Of a stretch of 64,000 bases of DNA, positions 8,299 to 18,372 are shown piece after piece. Source of the stretch: Vibrio hangzhouensis (GTDB lineage Bacteria; Pseudomonadota; Gammaproteobacteria; Enterobacterales; Vibrionaceae); the NCBI RefSeq assembly GCF_900107935.1, contig NZ_FNVG01000008.1, forward strand, positions 124,001 through 188,000, read 5' to 3'. Positions within the stretch are counted from its first letter, which is position 1; the number at the start of each line of letters is the position of its first letter. The position numbers and the translations under genes are program-made. The notes below the pieces were generated by a model. That model saw nothing but the letters and a program-made list of their open reading frames with translations. It was not told the origin of the DNA and ran no database searches.

Positions 8299-8806
8299 TG
8301 ATTAACTCCGTCATTTTCTTGATAAGTTGATGAACAGAATGGTTCTGTTGACGAATACAGGATTTCGCTTCTTGTTCGCAGATAAGGCATCGCCTGCGAG
8401 GTTGGTCAATAGATTGTCTGGACAGAGGGTGATAATCGATTCCGATAACATCGATGTCGAACAAACGACCTAAACAGTGCGTTTCTTCAATCTCAACCAT
8501 TGCCCGTTTCAGGGAATGAACATCACTTGTATCGATTAAGAGCAGCAGTTCGTAACCGGTGTCAGCCTCAACCCTATCTGTTTTCAGAATGGTCAGGTTC
8601 AGCCGTGCACAAGTATCCACAATCGCTTGGTGACCTTTATTGAACGCTACCTTGGCGATGCGGTTTTTCTTTATTGCTCCAACCATATTGATTGTAAAAC
8701 TGACCAGTGGCAGAGAGTGGGTGTTAACCCACTCTCGCTGTTTAGCAGCGCGTTGCTCTCTGCTAAACAGTATCTGCGCTAAGCTGGTGCCTGGAGCATC
8801 ATGCAC
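8285..8806 (-). CDS. citX: Apo-citrate lyase phosphoribosyl-dephospho-CoA transferase CitX
   Basis: 173 residues. CitX transfers the phosphoribosyl-dephospho-CoA group to a serine of the CitD acyl carrier. The family pattern is clear: basic N-terminus with R-E-Q-R-A-A-K-Q, S-F-T-I-N-M-V-G-A-I-K, the G-R-L-F-D-I-D-V block near residue 133 and R-R-R-C-L-I-C with a further Cys. It starts 3 bp after citF and overlaps citG. A second, divergent citX-like gene lies 9 kb away at 17835-18323. Confidence 0.93.
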   Translation of the reverse strand: MHDAPGTSLAQILFSREQRAAKQREWVNTHSLPLVSFTINMVGAIKKNRIAKVAFNKGHQAIVDTCARLNLTILKTDRVEADTGYELLLLIDTSDVHSLKRAMVEIEETHCLGRLFDIDVIGIDYHPLSRQSIDQPRRRCLICEQEAKSCIRQQNHSVHQLIKKMTELINACQ

Positions 8807-8809
8807 ACG

Positions 8810-10318
8810 CTATTCCTTCACTTGTTTGATGACATCGATAACCGAACCGTCACGATAACGAATGACTCCCACGACTTTGTCGGTGTATTGAATCGCGCGA
8901 GGCTCACCAGTAAGGAGTTGAGCGCGTTGTTGCAATTGCTCAATACTCATCAGGTCGATGCCCATTTTTTTCAAGCGACTCGCCACCTCAGGCCGACTTG
9001 GATTAACTGCAATACCATGATCGGTTACCAACACATCGATCTGGCTACCCGGAGTGACGATATTAAGTACTGAGTTAACCACGGTAGGAATGCGACCGCG
9101 GACAAGAGGAGCGACAATGATGGTCAGATTAGCTGAGGCAGCAGTATCACTGTGGCCACCAGACGCCCCACGGATAACACCATCAGATCCCGAAATCACA
9201 TTAACATTAAACTCAGTGTCAATTTCGAGTGCGCTGAGGATCACCACATCAAGTTTCTCTACCGCAGCGCCCTTTGAGGCAGGGTTTGCGTACTGGTTAG
9301 CAGAGATCTCGATATGCCCTGGATTACGAGACATTGAATCCGCCGCGTTGGCATCAAACGATTGAACATCCAGCAGCGTCTTAATCAAACCTTTTTCATG
9401 CAAGTCAACCATGGTGGAGGTAATTCCACCAAGGGCAAAGCTTGCTTTAATCTGATTCCTTTGCATCTTCTCTTCGAGAAAACGTGTGACCGCCAACGAA
9501 GCACCACCAGATCCCGTCTGCATCGAGAATCCGTCATAAAAGTAACCGGAGTGTTCAATTACCTCCGCGGCTTTTCTTGCGATCAACAGTTCACGTGGAT
9601 TGCTTGTCATGCGCGTAGCGCCACCTCCAATCTTTGAAGCATCCCCAACCGATGCGATCTCTACAATGGCATCCACACTGTCTTGTGCAATCGAAGCAGG
9701 CTGATTTGGAAACGGCACTATCTGCTCAGTAAGCAGAATGGTGTGCTTGGCATATTTAGCGTCTATCTGCGCATAGCCAAGTGAGCCACAGCGCGCTTTA
9801 CCGGTGACCGCATTGGCATTACCGAATTCATCACTGGTCGAAACCGCGAGAAACGCAACATCGATATCGATTTCGCCCGATTCCACTAAATGAACCCGGC
9901 CACCGTGAGAGTGAATGTGTATCGGCTCTTCCATTAGCCCTCTGGAAATTTCCTCAGCGAGCTCGCCACGTAACCCGGATGTGTAAATTTTCCTGACCAC
10001 GCCATTACGAATATGCTCAAGTAGTGGCGAGTGAACATCGGATAACGAACTGGGAGCCAGTGTCAGGTTTTTTAGTCCCATTTCCGCAAGTACATCCATC
10101 ACCAAATTTATCGTCTTATCGCCACCACGAAACGAATGATGGAATGAAATCGTCATACCATCTTTTAACTGACTGGCTTCCACGGCCTGCTGTAGTTCAC
10201 GGTATAGTTTTCGCTGTTTACGATTATCACTATCGTTCAGGTGTGGGGTGAGAGCATGCGGCCCAGCATAAGGCTGCAATTGATAACGTTCTAATAGTTC
10301 GAGATTATTATGTTTCAT
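8810..10318 (-). CDS. citF: Citrate lyase alpha subunit (citrate CoA-transferase) CitF
   Basis: About 502 residues from the ATG at 10318, which sits 13 bp after the citE stop; an upstream extension to 10462 would run into citE and is rejected. CitF exchanges acetyl for citryl on the acyl carrier, the first step of citrate cleavage. Typical blocks are T-I-S-F-H-H-S-F-R-G-G-D near residue 60, N-A-V-T-G-K-A-R-C-G-S-L-G-Y-A and V-I-R-G-A-S-G-G-H-S-D-T-A-A. Length matches the family (about 500-510). It works with CitD and CitE in the cytosolic lyase complex. Confidence 0.95.
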   Translation of the reverse strand: MKHNNLELLERYQLQPYAGPHALTPHLNDSDNRKQRKLYRELQQAVEASQLKDGMTISFHHSFRGGDKTINLVMDVLAEMGLKNLTLAPSSLSDVHSPLLEHIRNGVVRKIYTSGLRGELAEEISRGLMEEPIHIHSHGGRVHLVESGEIDIDVAFLAVSTSDEFGNANAVTGKARCGSLGYAQIDAKYAKHTILLTEQIVPFPNQPASIAQDSVDAIVEIASVGDASKIGGGATRMTSNPRELLIARKAAEVIEHSGYFYDGFSMQTGSGGASLAVTRFLEEKMQRNQIKASFALGGITSTMVDLHEKGLIKTLLDVQSFDANAADSMSRNPGHIEISANQYANPASKGAAVEKLDVVILSALEIDTEFNVNVISGSDGVIRGASGGHSDTAASANLTIIVAPLVRGRIPTVVNSVLNIVTPGSQIDVLVTDHGIAVNPSRPEVASRLKKMGIDLMSIEQLQQRAQLLTGEPRAIQYTDKVVGVIRYRDGSVIDVIKQVKE

Positions 10319-10331
10319 GTTACGTACTGCC

Positions 10332-11210
10332 TTACCGTTTAATACCTGACTTCGCTCGCTCAAGAGTCCAACGAGCTCTTTCGATGATGGGCGCATCGAC
10401 CATCTTGCCGTTGAGTGACACCACGCCTGAACCTTGTCGCTCTGCTTCCTCAGCAACTTCAATCACTGCGAGCGCATGTTCAACCTCTCCCTCTGATGGA
10501 GCAAACACGTTGTGCAGAAGCTCAATCTGTCGCGGATTGATCAGAGACTTTCCATCGAAACCTAAGCCCTGGATGTGACTGGCTTCTTTAAGAAAGCCCT
10601 CTTCGTTATTGGCGTCAGAATAGACGGTATCAAACGCCATAATGCCAGCGGCTCGCGCGGCCTGAAGTATTGAACAGCGGGCAAAGAGAAGTTCTGTGCC
10701 TTCTGGGCTGCGCTGTGTGCGAAGATCACGGACGTAGTCTTCGGCACCAAGTGCAATACCAATCAAACGCTTTGAGGCATGTGCAATAGTAACGGCATTA
10801 TTGACTCCCATTGCTGATTCAATCGCTGCCAGCATTTTGGTGCTGCCTAGCTCGCGACCAAAATCAACCTCGGCTTGCTCTATCTCCGCCTCCATCTCAA
10901 CGACATCTTGCAATGAGTCCGTTTTGGGCAAACGAATAACGTTTGCACCTGCTTTCACCATTGCCTTCACATCCGAACGACCAAATTCAGAGTCAAGTGC
11001 GTTTACCCGGACAATGGTTTCGATATCGCGATATAAAGGATGTTGCAAGGCGTTATAGACCAACATTCGTGCAGTATCCTTTTCACGTAGCGATACTGAA
11101 TCTTCCAAGTCGAACATGATTGCGTCGGCATCGTAGATAAACGAATTACTGAGCATGGCTGCATTAGAGCCGGGAACAAACAGCATGCTGCGTCTTAGTT
11201 TTTTGCTCAT
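10332..11210 (-). CDS. citE: Citrate lyase beta subunit (citryl-ACP lyase) CitE
   Basis: About 292 residues from the ATG at 11210 ([15 protein letters not shown]), which overlaps the citD stop as ATGA and has GGAGG upstream. CitE splits citryl-ACP to acetyl-ACP and oxaloacetate. HpcH/HpaI-fold motifs are present: F-D-L-E-D-S-V near residue 35 (metal-binding acids), [12 protein letters not shown], and [11 protein letters not shown]. It belongs to the citDEFXG transcription unit. Confidence 0.95.
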   Translation of the reverse strand: MSKKLRRSMLFVPGSNAAMLSNSFIYDADAIMFDLEDSVSLREKDTARMLVYNALQHPLYRDIETIVRVNALDSEFGRSDVKAMVKAGANVIRLPKTDSLQDVVEMEAEIEQAEVDFGRELGSTKMLAAIESAMGVNNAVTIAHASKRLIGIALGAEDYVRDLRTQRSPEGTELLFARCSILQAARAAGIMAFDTVYSDANNEEGFLKEASHIQGLGFDGKSLINPRQIELLHNVFAPSEGEVEHALAVIEVAEEAERQGSGVVSLNGKMVDAPIIERARWTLERAKSGIKR

Positions 11211-11509
11211 ATTGCCTCCCACACAAGTTGATGACAGTCATCGCCTTTCGACGCACGCATCACGGCAGCTTGTACGCGTGCCCTTATTACACAATCAAGG
11301 GCACCTTTATCATTGACGGTCAATCGAGCGGAATTTACTCCCATTTGTTCGAGAGTAGACATGATCACATTGCGTATGGCGTGCTCAAATTGCTTCTCTA
11401 CAGAGCTGATAATTTCAACTTGTACAGAGCCCCCGGAATACGGGGAGACTTCGACAAGCAAATCACTTGATTCCAGAGTCCCAGCATATGAGCGCTGAAG
11501 TATTTCCAT
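11207..11509 (-). CDS. citD: Citrate lyase gamma subunit (acyl carrier protein) CitD
   Basis: 100 residues, normal for CitD. Ser14 in the motif A-G-T-L-E-S-S-D is the expected attachment site of the phosphoribosyl-dephospho-CoA group made by CitG/CitX and acetylated by CitC. It is the first gene of the leftward citDEFXG operon, overlapping citE by 4 bp. Its promoter should lie in the 250-bp gap to citB, where a site at 11637-11653 weakly resembles the motif found before oadG and tctC. Confidence 0.94.
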   Translation of the reverse strand: MEILQRSYAGTLESSDLLVEVSPYSGGSVQVEIISSVEKQFEHAIRNVIMSTLEQMGVNSARLTVNDKGALDCVIRARVQAAVMRASKGDDCHQLVWEAI

Positions 11510-11691
11510 AATGGATCCTTAGGGTAGTTTGGATTAGAACTGACTTTGCGAGCCGTGGTTGTCACTGACTGCATTAGCACTATTCTCAGTGAACCAGTAA
11601 GGATATTGATGGACTGCGCTCAAATTTCACCATAGGCTAAAGTTGACTTATGGTTTCAATGAACTTAATTAAGAGAAAAACAAAAAATCGA
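11510..11691 (-). promoter_or_regulatory. Upstream region of citDEFXG with a possible CitB-type site
   Basis: AT-rich gap before citD. CTAAAGTTGACTTATGG at 11637-11653 partly matches CTAAAGTGCATTAATGG found before oadG. This is the expected place for a citrate-responsive promoter, but the match is weak and the assignment is an inference. Confidence 0.35.
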
Positions 11692-11694
11692 TAG

Positions 11695-11727
11695 AAAAAC
11701 GCCCTACTATCAACAAGTAAGGCGTTT
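11695..11727 (-). terminator. Terminator of citAB
   Basis: AAACGCC (11697-11703) pairs with GGCGTTT (11721-11727); read on the minus strand the hairpin is followed by TTTTTC. It lies 35 bp after the citB stop and separates citAB from the citD promoter. Confidence 0.7.
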
Positions 11728-11761
11728 AAAAAAGGAGGGTGAAGGGTTGGAGGGTAATGGA

Positions 11762-12448
11762 TTAATGACGAACATACACTCGTTCTGGTCGACCTACTCG
11801 ACCGTGTTCATTCTCAACCGAGAGAAAACCACTAGCGGCACAGTGCTCCAAGTATCGCCTTGCGGTTGTCTTACTGATTCCAACAGCTTCCCCCAAAGTT
11901 TCGGCGGTAAACTTGATGCCACTGTTGTTATTAAACACCTGATGAATTTTGTCCAACGTAAGCTCACCAATCCCTTTAGGTAGTCCACTTGAACTTTTCT
12001 CTCGAGCCTGCATATTAAACAGGTCATCAACGTGCCGCTGACTAATGGTATCAAAGGCTTTGGTAGCACAATTGTATTTCAGATAGCGATTCAATGTTTC
12101 TTGTAGCCTTTCGTAAGAAATGGGCTTTAAAAGGTAGTCGAAACAGCCACAATGTAACGCTTCTTTGACCGTTTCCATCTCGCTAGACGCTGTCACCAGG
12201 ATAACGTCCGCTTGCGGCGCTTTTTTGTCCGCAATGATTTCACGCAACAAGTCAATGCCCCGACCATCTGGCAAATAGTTATCTAAGATGATCAACTTAG
12301 GCTTATGTATACGAATCATGGTTCTTGCCATGGCAAGATCAGAGGCGATTCCTACAGGGTTAAATCGCAGCGTTTGACGAAAAAACTGTGCATGCAACTC
12401 TGCAATCCCTGCCTCGTCTTCAACAATTAAGACATCTATTGAATTCAT
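11762..12448 (-). CDS. citB: Citrate-responsive response regulator CitB (DpiA-like)
   Basis: 228 residues. The receiver domain (residues 1-120) has the acidic pair E-D-E near residue 11, the phosphorylated Asp in I-I-L-D-N-Y-L-P-D-G-R-G near residue 56 and the Lys in L-L-K-P-I-S-Y near residue 105. A CitB/DcuR-type helix-turn-helix follows (T-A-E-T-L-G-E-A-V-G-I-S-K-T-T-A-R-R-Y-L). It is the cytosolic partner of CitA, with a 4-bp ATGA overlap. By family precedent it activates the cit, oad and transporter promoters of this cluster. Confidence 0.93.
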   Translation of the reverse strand: MNSIDVLIVEDEAGIAELHAQFFRQTLRFNPVGIASDLAMARTMIRIHKPKLIILDNYLPDGRGIDLLREIIADKKAPQADVILVTASSEMETVKEALHCGCFDYLLKPISYERLQETLNRYLKYNCATKAFDTISQRHVDDLFNMQAREKSSSGLPKGIGELTLDKIHQVFNNNSGIKFTAETLGEAVGISKTTARRYLEHCAASGFLSVENEHGRVGRPERVYVRH

Positions 12449-14082
12449 ACTTCATTACCTTTATTCGGTATAAAAATCGAGAATATTGTTCCTTTAGGCT
12501 CAGCATCATCAACCAGGATAACGCCCCCTGCATTTGTGACGTAGCGATTGATCAGGTACAGTCCAATCCCGTGGCCCTCGGTATCATCTTTACTTGTCAC
12601 TCCACGACTGAATATGGTGCTTGCGATTTCATCAGCGATACCACAGCCATTATCGGAGACCTCTATGACTAAGTCGTCACCAGCATCTGTGATCAATACA
12701 TTGACGATTTTCGCGCTAGAAGGGTTTTTCAAAGTAGCTTCAAACGCATTGTCAATTAAGTTGCCAATAATGGCTGACAATTCATTAGGTTCTATTGAAG
12801 CGTTGAGTCTTGTCAGCTGACAAGTTGGATCAAATTCTAGCACCAAGCCTAATTCACAAGCTCGCGCATATTTACCCAGTAGAATACCAGCAACTTGCTT
12901 CAATAGAATTCGCGAACTGATGAAATCGATGAGCTGTTGCTTTCTTGTACTTTCACTATTAATTAGCTCTAGTGCCGAATCATACGCGCCAATTTCTATT
13001 AATCCACTGATTGTTGAGAGCTTATTAGCGTGTTCGTGACGCATCACTCGCAAATTATCAGTATATTGTTTGATCTGCGTCAACTCAGCGGTTAAAGAAT
13101 TAATATCGTTTTTTGCTCGAAAGCTCACCACCCAACCAAATAATTCATTTTGATCATAAATAGCTACTCTATTTGCTATAACGGTCTGTCCATTCAGAAC
13201 AATAATTTCATCCTTAATGTCTTTTTCATATGGTGTCTGAAAAAAGAACTGAGAATTAGATATATATTCCAAAATTGAACTTGATTTAAGTTGCTCAAAA
13301 TAGGATTCAATACCGAGAATCTGTGCCGCATTTTTATTAACCGCGAGGATCTTACCCGTTCGGTCAATTGCAATCACCCCCTCATAGACAGAGGTAAGAA
13401 TCGACTTTTGCAAGTGAAGCGCCAAGCCAATCTCAGACGGTTCCATACCGTTCATTTTTTGCTTGATATGGCTAGAGAAATACCAGGCACCCACTAGCGT
13501 AATCGCCAGCGTCATCAATAGTTCAATGAGTAGTGGTTCCGCATAAAAAGCCACCCATTGATCAAACCTATTGAACAGATAACCGACAGAAATCACACCG
13601 ATAATCTGACCATCAAAATCGACAACAGGCGCTTTACCACGAACGCCGTAACCCAGACTGCCTTCACGAAGTGAAATATAAGATTTTCCTTGTTCAAGCA
13701 CACCGGCATTATCACCGCCTTGCATAGGTAATCCGATGTTCTCTTTGACAGGGTGAGATAATCGAATCCCCTTTTCATCACCAATAACTATAAAACTGGC
13801 GTCTGATATTTTGTGTAGTCGACCAATAAGCCGTTCGATTGCTGGAATATTTTTGATTCTTACTTCCTGTATTAATTCAGGATCACTCGCAATTTCCTTT
13901 GCCTGAATTAATGCTCTAGTACCAACCTGATGCTCTAAAGTATCGAGTAGACCTTGATGAAAGTTTGTCGTGACAATGGCTAACTGCACGATCATCAAAC
14001 CAAAGATTAATATAAAAACACGGCTTCTAAACGTGAGGCCTTTTTTAAACCCCTGCAGCAGTTGCATAACACCTGCTTTCAT
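12445..14082 (-). CDS. citA: Citrate sensor histidine kinase CitA (DpiB-like)
   Basis: About 545 residues from the ATG at 14082, with AAAGGA 5 bp upstream (an upstream ATG at 14103 lacks this spacing). Order: membrane segment near residues 25-45; periplasmic PDC/Cache sensor with R-L-S-H-P-V-K-E-N-I-G near residue 110; second membrane segment near 185; cytosolic PAS domain; histidine-kinase helix with the phospho-acceptor in M-R-H-E-H-A-N-K-L near residue 350; ATP lid with N-L-I-D-N-A-F-E-A and D-N-G-C-G-I. This is the normal CitA/DcuS layout. It senses external citrate and signals to CitB. Confidence 0.93.
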   Translation of the reverse strand: MKAGVMQLLQGFKKGLTFRSRVFILIFGLMIVQLAIVTTNFHQGLLDTLEHQVGTRALIQAKEIASDPELIQEVRIKNIPAIERLIGRLHKISDASFIVIGDEKGIRLSHPVKENIGLPMQGGDNAGVLEQGKSYISLREGSLGYGVRGKAPVVDFDGQIIGVISVGYLFNRFDQWVAFYAEPLLIELLMTLAITLVGAWYFSSHIKQKMNGMEPSEIGLALHLQKSILTSVYEGVIAIDRTGKILAVNKNAAQILGIESYFEQLKSSSILEYISNSQFFFQTPYEKDIKDEIIVLNGQTVIANRVAIYDQNELFGWVVSFRAKNDINSLTAELTQIKQYTDNLRVMRHEHANKLSTISGLIEIGAYDSALELINSESTRKQQLIDFISSRILLKQVAGILLGKYARACELGLVLEFDPTCQLTRLNASIEPNELSAIIGNLIDNAFEATLKNPSSAKIVNVLITDAGDDLVIEVSDNGCGIADEIASTIFSRGVTSKDDTEGHGIGLYLINRYVTNAGGVILVDDAEPKGTIFSIFIPNKGNEV

Positions 14083-14146
14083 AAAAATTCCTTTTAACCA
14101 CATTTTATAATGTCTATTTTTGGATAGTCTGCCAATATTAATAATA

Positions 14147-14174
14147 AAAAGGAAGATAACTAGATCTTCCTTTT
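14147..14174 (-). terminator. Terminator of the oad operon
   Basis: AAAAGGAAGAT (14147-14157) pairs perfectly with ATCTTCCTTTT (14164-14174). On the minus strand the hairpin runs into a T-rich tail just after the oadB stop, so it ends oadGAB before citA. Confidence 0.8.
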
Positions 14175-14184
14175 CACCTAATTA

Positions 14185-15489
14185 TTAGCCACCGATCACA
14201 TACTTGATCATTACGCCCGCTGCAACCGCTGAGCCAATAACTCCAGCCACGTTTGGTCCCATCGCATGCATCAATAAAAAGTTCTGGCTGTTCGCTTCCA
14301 GTCCGACTTTATTGGATACACGTGCTGCCATTGGCACGGCCGAGACACCAGCAGAACCTATAAGCGGGTTCACCTTCTCCTGACAGACTTTGTTCATCAG
14401 TTTTGCCATAAGTACCCCCGTTGCGGTACCGATGCAAAAGGCAACAATTCCCAGTGCGAGGATACCCAGCGTCTGCGGTTGTAGAAACTTATCCGCCATG
14501 AGTTTAGAACCCACTGAAAGCCCAAGGAAAATCGTCACGATATTGATCAGACCATTTTGAGCAGTGTCACTCAGCCGCTCGACAACGCCACATTCACGCA
14601 TCAAATTGCCAAAGCAAAACATACCAAGAAGCGGCGTCGCTGAAGGTAGCAACATTGCAATCAGAATCAACAGCATCAATGGAAAGCATACTTTCTCAAG
14701 TTTACTGACCGCGCGTAATTGAGTCATCGAGATCTTACGCTCTTCTGCGTTGGTCAGTGCCTTCATAATGGGTGGTTGGATCATAGGGACCAAAGCCATG
14801 TATGAATATGCGGCCACCGCAATTGCACCTAGAAGCTCGGGAGCCAACATACTCGAAACGTATATTGCCGTAGGGCCGTCAGCACCACCAATAATGCCAA
14901 TGGCGGCCGCCTGAGCCACACTAAAGTCCATAATACCTAGCTGACTTAACCCGAGCGCGCCAAGAACCGTCGCAAAGATGCCAAATTGAGCGGCGGCCCC
15001 CAACAACAACGTTTTCGGATTGGCAAGCAGAGGACCAAAGTCTGTCATCGCTCCGACACCCATGAAAATAACCAGCGGACCAACACCGGAAGCGATCGCA
15101 ACGCTATAGAAGGTGTACAGCATACCATCGGTATAGTTGTACTCCTCAGCTAAAAGCATGAGTTGCATTTTCTCTAAAGGAGTCGCCATCTCATAAGCGT
15201 GTTTCAGGTTCTCTTTGGTCACATCAGCCACATTTAAAATGCTGTTCAGTGCCTGATAAACCTCCGCTTTACCACTATAAATCGCCGCTTCTACACCACT
15301 TACTGCGAGGTTAGCATCTGGCAAGTTAGCCAGAATGCCGCCCAGACCGATAGGTACAAGAAGTAGAGGCTCGAACTTTTTCACAATGGCCAGGTAAAGC
15401 AACACTAGTCCTATGACAAGCATTACCGCCTGACCGAACTGAAGATGCAGAAACCCAAAGTCGTTAATTAACGCAATTACACTGTTCAT
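14185..15489 (-). CDS. oadB: Sodium-pumping oxaloacetate decarboxylase beta subunit OadB
   Basis: 434 residues of mostly hydrophobic sequence with about nine or more membrane segments. This subunit decarboxylates carboxybiotin and pumps Na+ out of the cell. The conserved [10 protein letters not shown] block near residues 200-210 holds the Na+-coupling Asp, and the C-terminal [15 protein letters not shown] block is typical. It is the last gene of oadGAB, 9 bp after oadA. Together with citrate lyase it completes citrate to acetate plus pyruvate under anaerobic conditions. Confidence 0.95.
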   Translation of the reverse strand: MNSVIALINDFGFLHLQFGQAVMLVIGLVLLYLAIVKKFEPLLLVPIGLGGILANLPDANLAVSGVEAAIYSGKAEVYQALNSILNVADVTKENLKHAYEMATPLEKMQLMLLAEEYNYTDGMLYTFYSVAIASGVGPLVIFMGVGAMTDFGPLLANPKTLLLGAAAQFGIFATVLGALGLSQLGIMDFSVAQAAAIGIIGGADGPTAIYVSSMLAPELLGAIAVAAYSYMALVPMIQPPIMKALTNAEERKISMTQLRAVSKLEKVCFPLMLLILIAMLLPSATPLLGMFCFGNLMRECGVVERLSDTAQNGLINIVTIFLGLSVGSKLMADKFLQPQTLGILALGIVAFCIGTATGVLMAKLMNKVCQEKVNPLIGSAGVSAVPMAARVSNKVGLEANSQNFLLMHAMGPNVAGVIGSAVAAGVMIKYVIGG

Positions 15490-15498
15490 AACGGTACC

Positions 15499-17298
15499 TT
15501 AAGCAAGAGCCAACAATGAGTCGCCAACTTGAACGGCATCGCCTTCGTTTACCGACACTGCTTCTACCAGTCCGTCTCTCGATGCTTTGATTTCCGTTTC
15601 CATTTTCATCGCTTCAAGAATAAGCAGGACCTGACCTTGTTTTACTTGCTCACCGGGTTTGGCATGTACTTTCCAAATATTGCCTGCGAGCGGAGCCGCA
15701 ACGGATTCAGCATTGCCCGAAGGTGCATTGGATACTGTAGGAGCTGGAACGGTCTGAGCCATTTCGGTGGTCGTTTGTGCCAGGACTTCAGGATCTGCGC
15801 CTTCATTTACTTTCACGACATACGCTTGGTTGTTCAGCCTGATGGTATAAACGCCCGGTTCGCTCGCCACTTTCTGTTTCACGGGTTCTTCAGCGGTTTT
15901 CGCCTCAGGAACTGGCTCAAACGCATCGGGGTTATGGCGATTTTCCAGGAACTTCCAGCCCACTTGCTCAAACAGAGCGACGGTGAGCACATCATCAATA
16001 AAGTCGTCAGCCAGTGAGATGCCTTTCTCTTTTGCTTTGGACTGAACGTCTAAAGTTAATGACTCGATCTCTGGCGCAATTAAATCAGCAGGACGGCAGG
16101 TCACGGCTTCCGCCCCTTCCAATACGCGCTGCTGCAACGTCTCATTTACTGCGGCAGGTGTTTGTCCATACTCACCTTTTAATACGCCAGCCGTTTCCTT
16201 GGTAATGGTTTTATAGCGTTCTCCCATCATGACGTTGATCACCGCCTGGGTACCGACGATTTGTGAGGTGGGAGTAACCAAAGGAATATAACCAAGATCT
16301 TCGCGAACCTTGGGGATCTCCTCTAAAACCAAGTCGATTTTATCTATCGCATTCTGCTGTTTGAGCTGACTTTCCATATTGGTCAACATGCCACCAGGAA
16401 CCTGAGCGACAAGAATGCGAGAGTCGACCCCCTTAAGTTGTCCCTCAAACGCGTGGTATTTTTTACGAACTTCGCGAAAGTACGCTGCGATATTTTCAAG
16501 CTTGGAGATATCCAGGCCCGTATCTCGATCTGTTCCTTTCAGGGCCGCGACCAAAGACTCCGTTGCAGGATGCCCGTAAGTGCCACTCATTGAAGAAATG
16601 GCCGTATCGACTCGATCAACGCCAGCTTCAATCGCTTTTAGTAGCGTCATATCAGCCATACCGGCCGTTGCATGGCAGTGCAGGTGCAGCTCAACATCAA
16701 GTTGTTTTTTGAGTGTTGAGACCAACTCACTTGCTTCATTCGGGGTCATAACACCCGCCATATCTTTGATAGCAATTGAGTCAACACCCATTTCGACCAG
16801 TTGCTCTGCAAGGTTTACCCATGAATTCATGGTATGAACCGGGCTGGTGGTATAACAAATCGTACCCTGGGCATGAGCCCCCTGTTTTCTCACCGCCTCA
16901 ATAGCACGTTTTAGGTTACGAGGGTCGTTTAGCGCATCGAAAACGCGGAATACATCCATACCGTTGTACACCGCTCGCTCAACAAACTTATCGACCACAT
17001 CATCCGCATAATGGCGATAACCGAGGATATTCTGACCTCGGAACAGCATTTGCTGCCTGGTGTTTGGCATGGCTTTTTTAAGCTCTCGCAATCTTAACCA
17101 CGGGTCTTCACCTAAGAAGCGAATACAGGAGTCAAAAGTGGCTCCCCCCCAACTCTCCAGAGACCAATACCCTACTTGGTCAAGTTGCTCTGCGATTGGC
17201 AACATATCGTCAAGGCGCAGGCGGGTAGCAAAGAGCGATTGATGAGCGTCACGTAATACAACGTCCGTAATCCCTAGTGGCTTTTTAACATCAGACAT
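15499..17298 (-). CDS. oadA: Oxaloacetate decarboxylase alpha subunit OadA
   Basis: 599 residues. The carboxyltransferase domain starts with [10 protein letters not shown] and carries metal ligands in [11 protein letters not shown] near residue 208. An Ala/Pro-rich linker near residues 510-525 leads to a C-terminal biotinyl domain with E-A-M-K-M-E-T, where Lys is biotinylated. It moves CO2 from oxaloacetate to biotin, giving pyruvate. A good GGAG site precedes the ATG. It is flanked by oadG (9 bp) and oadB (9 bp). Confidence 0.96.
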   Translation of the reverse strand: MSDVKKPLGITDVVLRDAHQSLFATRLRLDDMLPIAEQLDQVGYWSLESWGGATFDSCIRFLGEDPWLRLRELKKAMPNTRQQMLFRGQNILGYRHYADDVVDKFVERAVYNGMDVFRVFDALNDPRNLKRAIEAVRKQGAHAQGTICYTTSPVHTMNSWVNLAEQLVEMGVDSIAIKDMAGVMTPNEASELVSTLKKQLDVELHLHCHATAGMADMTLLKAIEAGVDRVDTAISSMSGTYGHPATESLVAALKGTDRDTGLDISKLENIAAYFREVRKKYHAFEGQLKGVDSRILVAQVPGGMLTNMESQLKQQNAIDKIDLVLEEIPKVREDLGYIPLVTPTSQIVGTQAVINVMMGERYKTITKETAGVLKGEYGQTPAAVNETLQQRVLEGAEAVTCRPADLIAPEIESLTLDVQSKAKEKGISLADDFIDDVLTVALFEQVGWKFLENRHNPDAFEPVPEAKTAEEPVKQKVASEPGVYTIRLNNQAYVVKVNEGADPEVLAQTTTEMAQTVPAPTVSNAPSGNAESVAAPLAGNIWKVHAKPGEQVKQGQVLLILEAMKMETEIKASRDGLVEAVSVNEGDAVQVGDSLLALA

Positions 17299-17307
17299 CG
17301 GTTTCTC

Positions 17308-17562
17308 CTAGATTTTGGCGCCATTGGCTTTGAGTTGGTTATGATGGTGAATCGCAGCGGTAATTGCGGCGACTATGTTGTCATCGGACTGAACATCACT
17401 TTGGGGTTGAGATGCAGTGTCTGCCTGATGAGGATGAACGAATGAAGACAGTTTGGTGAGCAATCGGATTGCACCCACCATCAAGCAGAGAAAGAAGAAG
17501 ACAAACCCCATGCCTAAGCCCATGAGAACAAAGCCTTCATAAATGATTGGTTGATGATTCAT
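17308..17562 (-). CDS. oadG: Oxaloacetate decarboxylase gamma subunit OadG
   Basis: 84 residues from the ATG at 17562 (M-N-H-Q-P-I-I-Y-E-G-F); an in-frame ATG at 17613 would give an odd second hydrophobic lead and is less likely. One membrane segment (about residues 10-32) is followed by a polar tail, the normal small anchor subunit that joins OadA to OadB. The tail lacks an obvious cluster of His residues at its very end, although H-H-N-Q is present. First gene of oadGAB. Confidence 0.88.
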   Translation of the reverse strand: MNHQPIIYEGFVLMGLGMGFVFFFLCLMVGAIRLLTKLSSFVHPHQADTASQPQSDVQSDDNIVAAITAAIHHHNQLKANGAKI

Positions 17563-17834
17563 TGTGAATACCCATATCAAAAAGAGTAATATGAGTCTAA
17601 AGTGATGTGCCAAATGACTTCGTGAAGCGCATCATCGTAATAACTTCCTCTAAAGTGCATTAATGGCGTAAATAAATTTAATTACTTTCTCCACTCAGTC
17701 AGGCGCCCGGTAATTTGCGCCATTTACGTCATTAAAAACTCAACCGCCACAGATAAACGTTTTTTAGCTCTAATTCAGCAACAATGATTGCCGTTATGTT
17801 ATGTGTACGAGCCGGTTATGCACACGAGGACATC
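17563..17834. promoter_or_regulatory. oadG-citX2 divergent promoter region with shared motif
   Basis: At 17644-17667 the plus strand holds CTAAAGTGCATTAATGG with CTTCCT before it. Its reverse complement, TTAATGCACTTTA then AGGAAG, recurs upstream of tctC at 22902-22926. A shared site in front of two citrate operons is what a CitB or global-regulator operator would look like. The two copies point in opposite directions relative to the nearest leftward gene. Confidence 0.5.
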
Positions 17835-18323
17835 ATGATTGACACCGTAACCCAATTAGAACGAAGAGCTGAACGCAAAAACAATTTCCGTTTAACCCAT
17901 GACCTGCCAGTGCTCTCTTTGACACTGAACATACCAACCAGATTATTGAATCAGTCCTGGGTTCCTATGGTCTTCAGCGCAGCTTTGGAAAGTGTCTTCA
18001 ACAAAATGGAGACCATGCAGGTGAAAATCGTAGAGAAAGACATTGCGACTGTTCCTTCCCATGACGCTCTGTTTGCTGTTGACATTCGCTCTGGCAGCTT
18101 GCTGAAGAAAGCCGTTATCGAAATCGAACATACTCATCCCTTTGGCAGGCTATTTAACTTTGATGTTATGTGTCGCCAAGGCAAGACCATCTCACGTCGC
18201 TCTTCTTACATGCCACCTAGACCCTGCCTGGTTTGTGATGATACCGCGCAGCGCTGCGCTTCAGTAAAGCGCCATACTCCCGAACAAATCCAGCAAGCCA
18301 TTGAAGCGATCATCGGAAAATAA
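17835..18323 (+). CDS. Second CitX-like protein (phosphoribosyl-dephospho-CoA transferase family)
   Basis: 162 residues from the ATG at 17835, chosen for the GAGGA 4-5 bp upstream; an earlier ATG at 17784 has no such site. It aligns by eye with CitX of this window: L-P-V-L-S-L-T-L-N-I-P, A-V-I-E-I-E-H-T-H-P-F-G-R-L-F-N-F-D-V and R-P-C-L-V-C-D with a later Cys. Identity looks low overall, so it is a divergent paralogue and not a recent copy. It is the only plus-strand gene among the cit/oad/tct genes and faces oadG. It could be an alternative holo-lyase transferase, act on another acyl carrier, or have a regulatory role; none can be chosen from sequence. Confidence 0.78.
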   Translation: MIDTVTQLERRAERKNNFRLTHDLPVLSLTLNIPTRLLNQSWVPMVFSAALESVFNKMETMQVKIVEKDIATVPSHDALFAVDIRSGSLLKKAVIEIEHTHPFGRLFNFDVMCRQGKTISRRSSYMPPRPCLVCDDTAQRCASVKRHTPEQIQQAIEAIIGK

Positions 18324-18339
18324 AAAGGAAAAAGAACTG

Positions 18340-18370
18340 AAAAGCGCCGGACTTCCCAGCGCTTTTTTTT
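18340..18370. terminator. Bidirectional terminator between citX2 and citC
   Basis: AAAAGCGC (18340-18347) pairs with GCGCTTTT (18359-18366), followed on the plus strand by eight or more T. The left side is A-rich, so it can also stop leftward citC transcription, whose stop codon is at 18373. Confidence 0.8.
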
Positions 18371-18372
18371 AA

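Noticed and set aside
10319..10462. Longer N-terminus for CitF
   Set aside because: It would overlap citE by 131 bp and reads as citE antiframe; the ATG at 10318 gives the normal CitF length.
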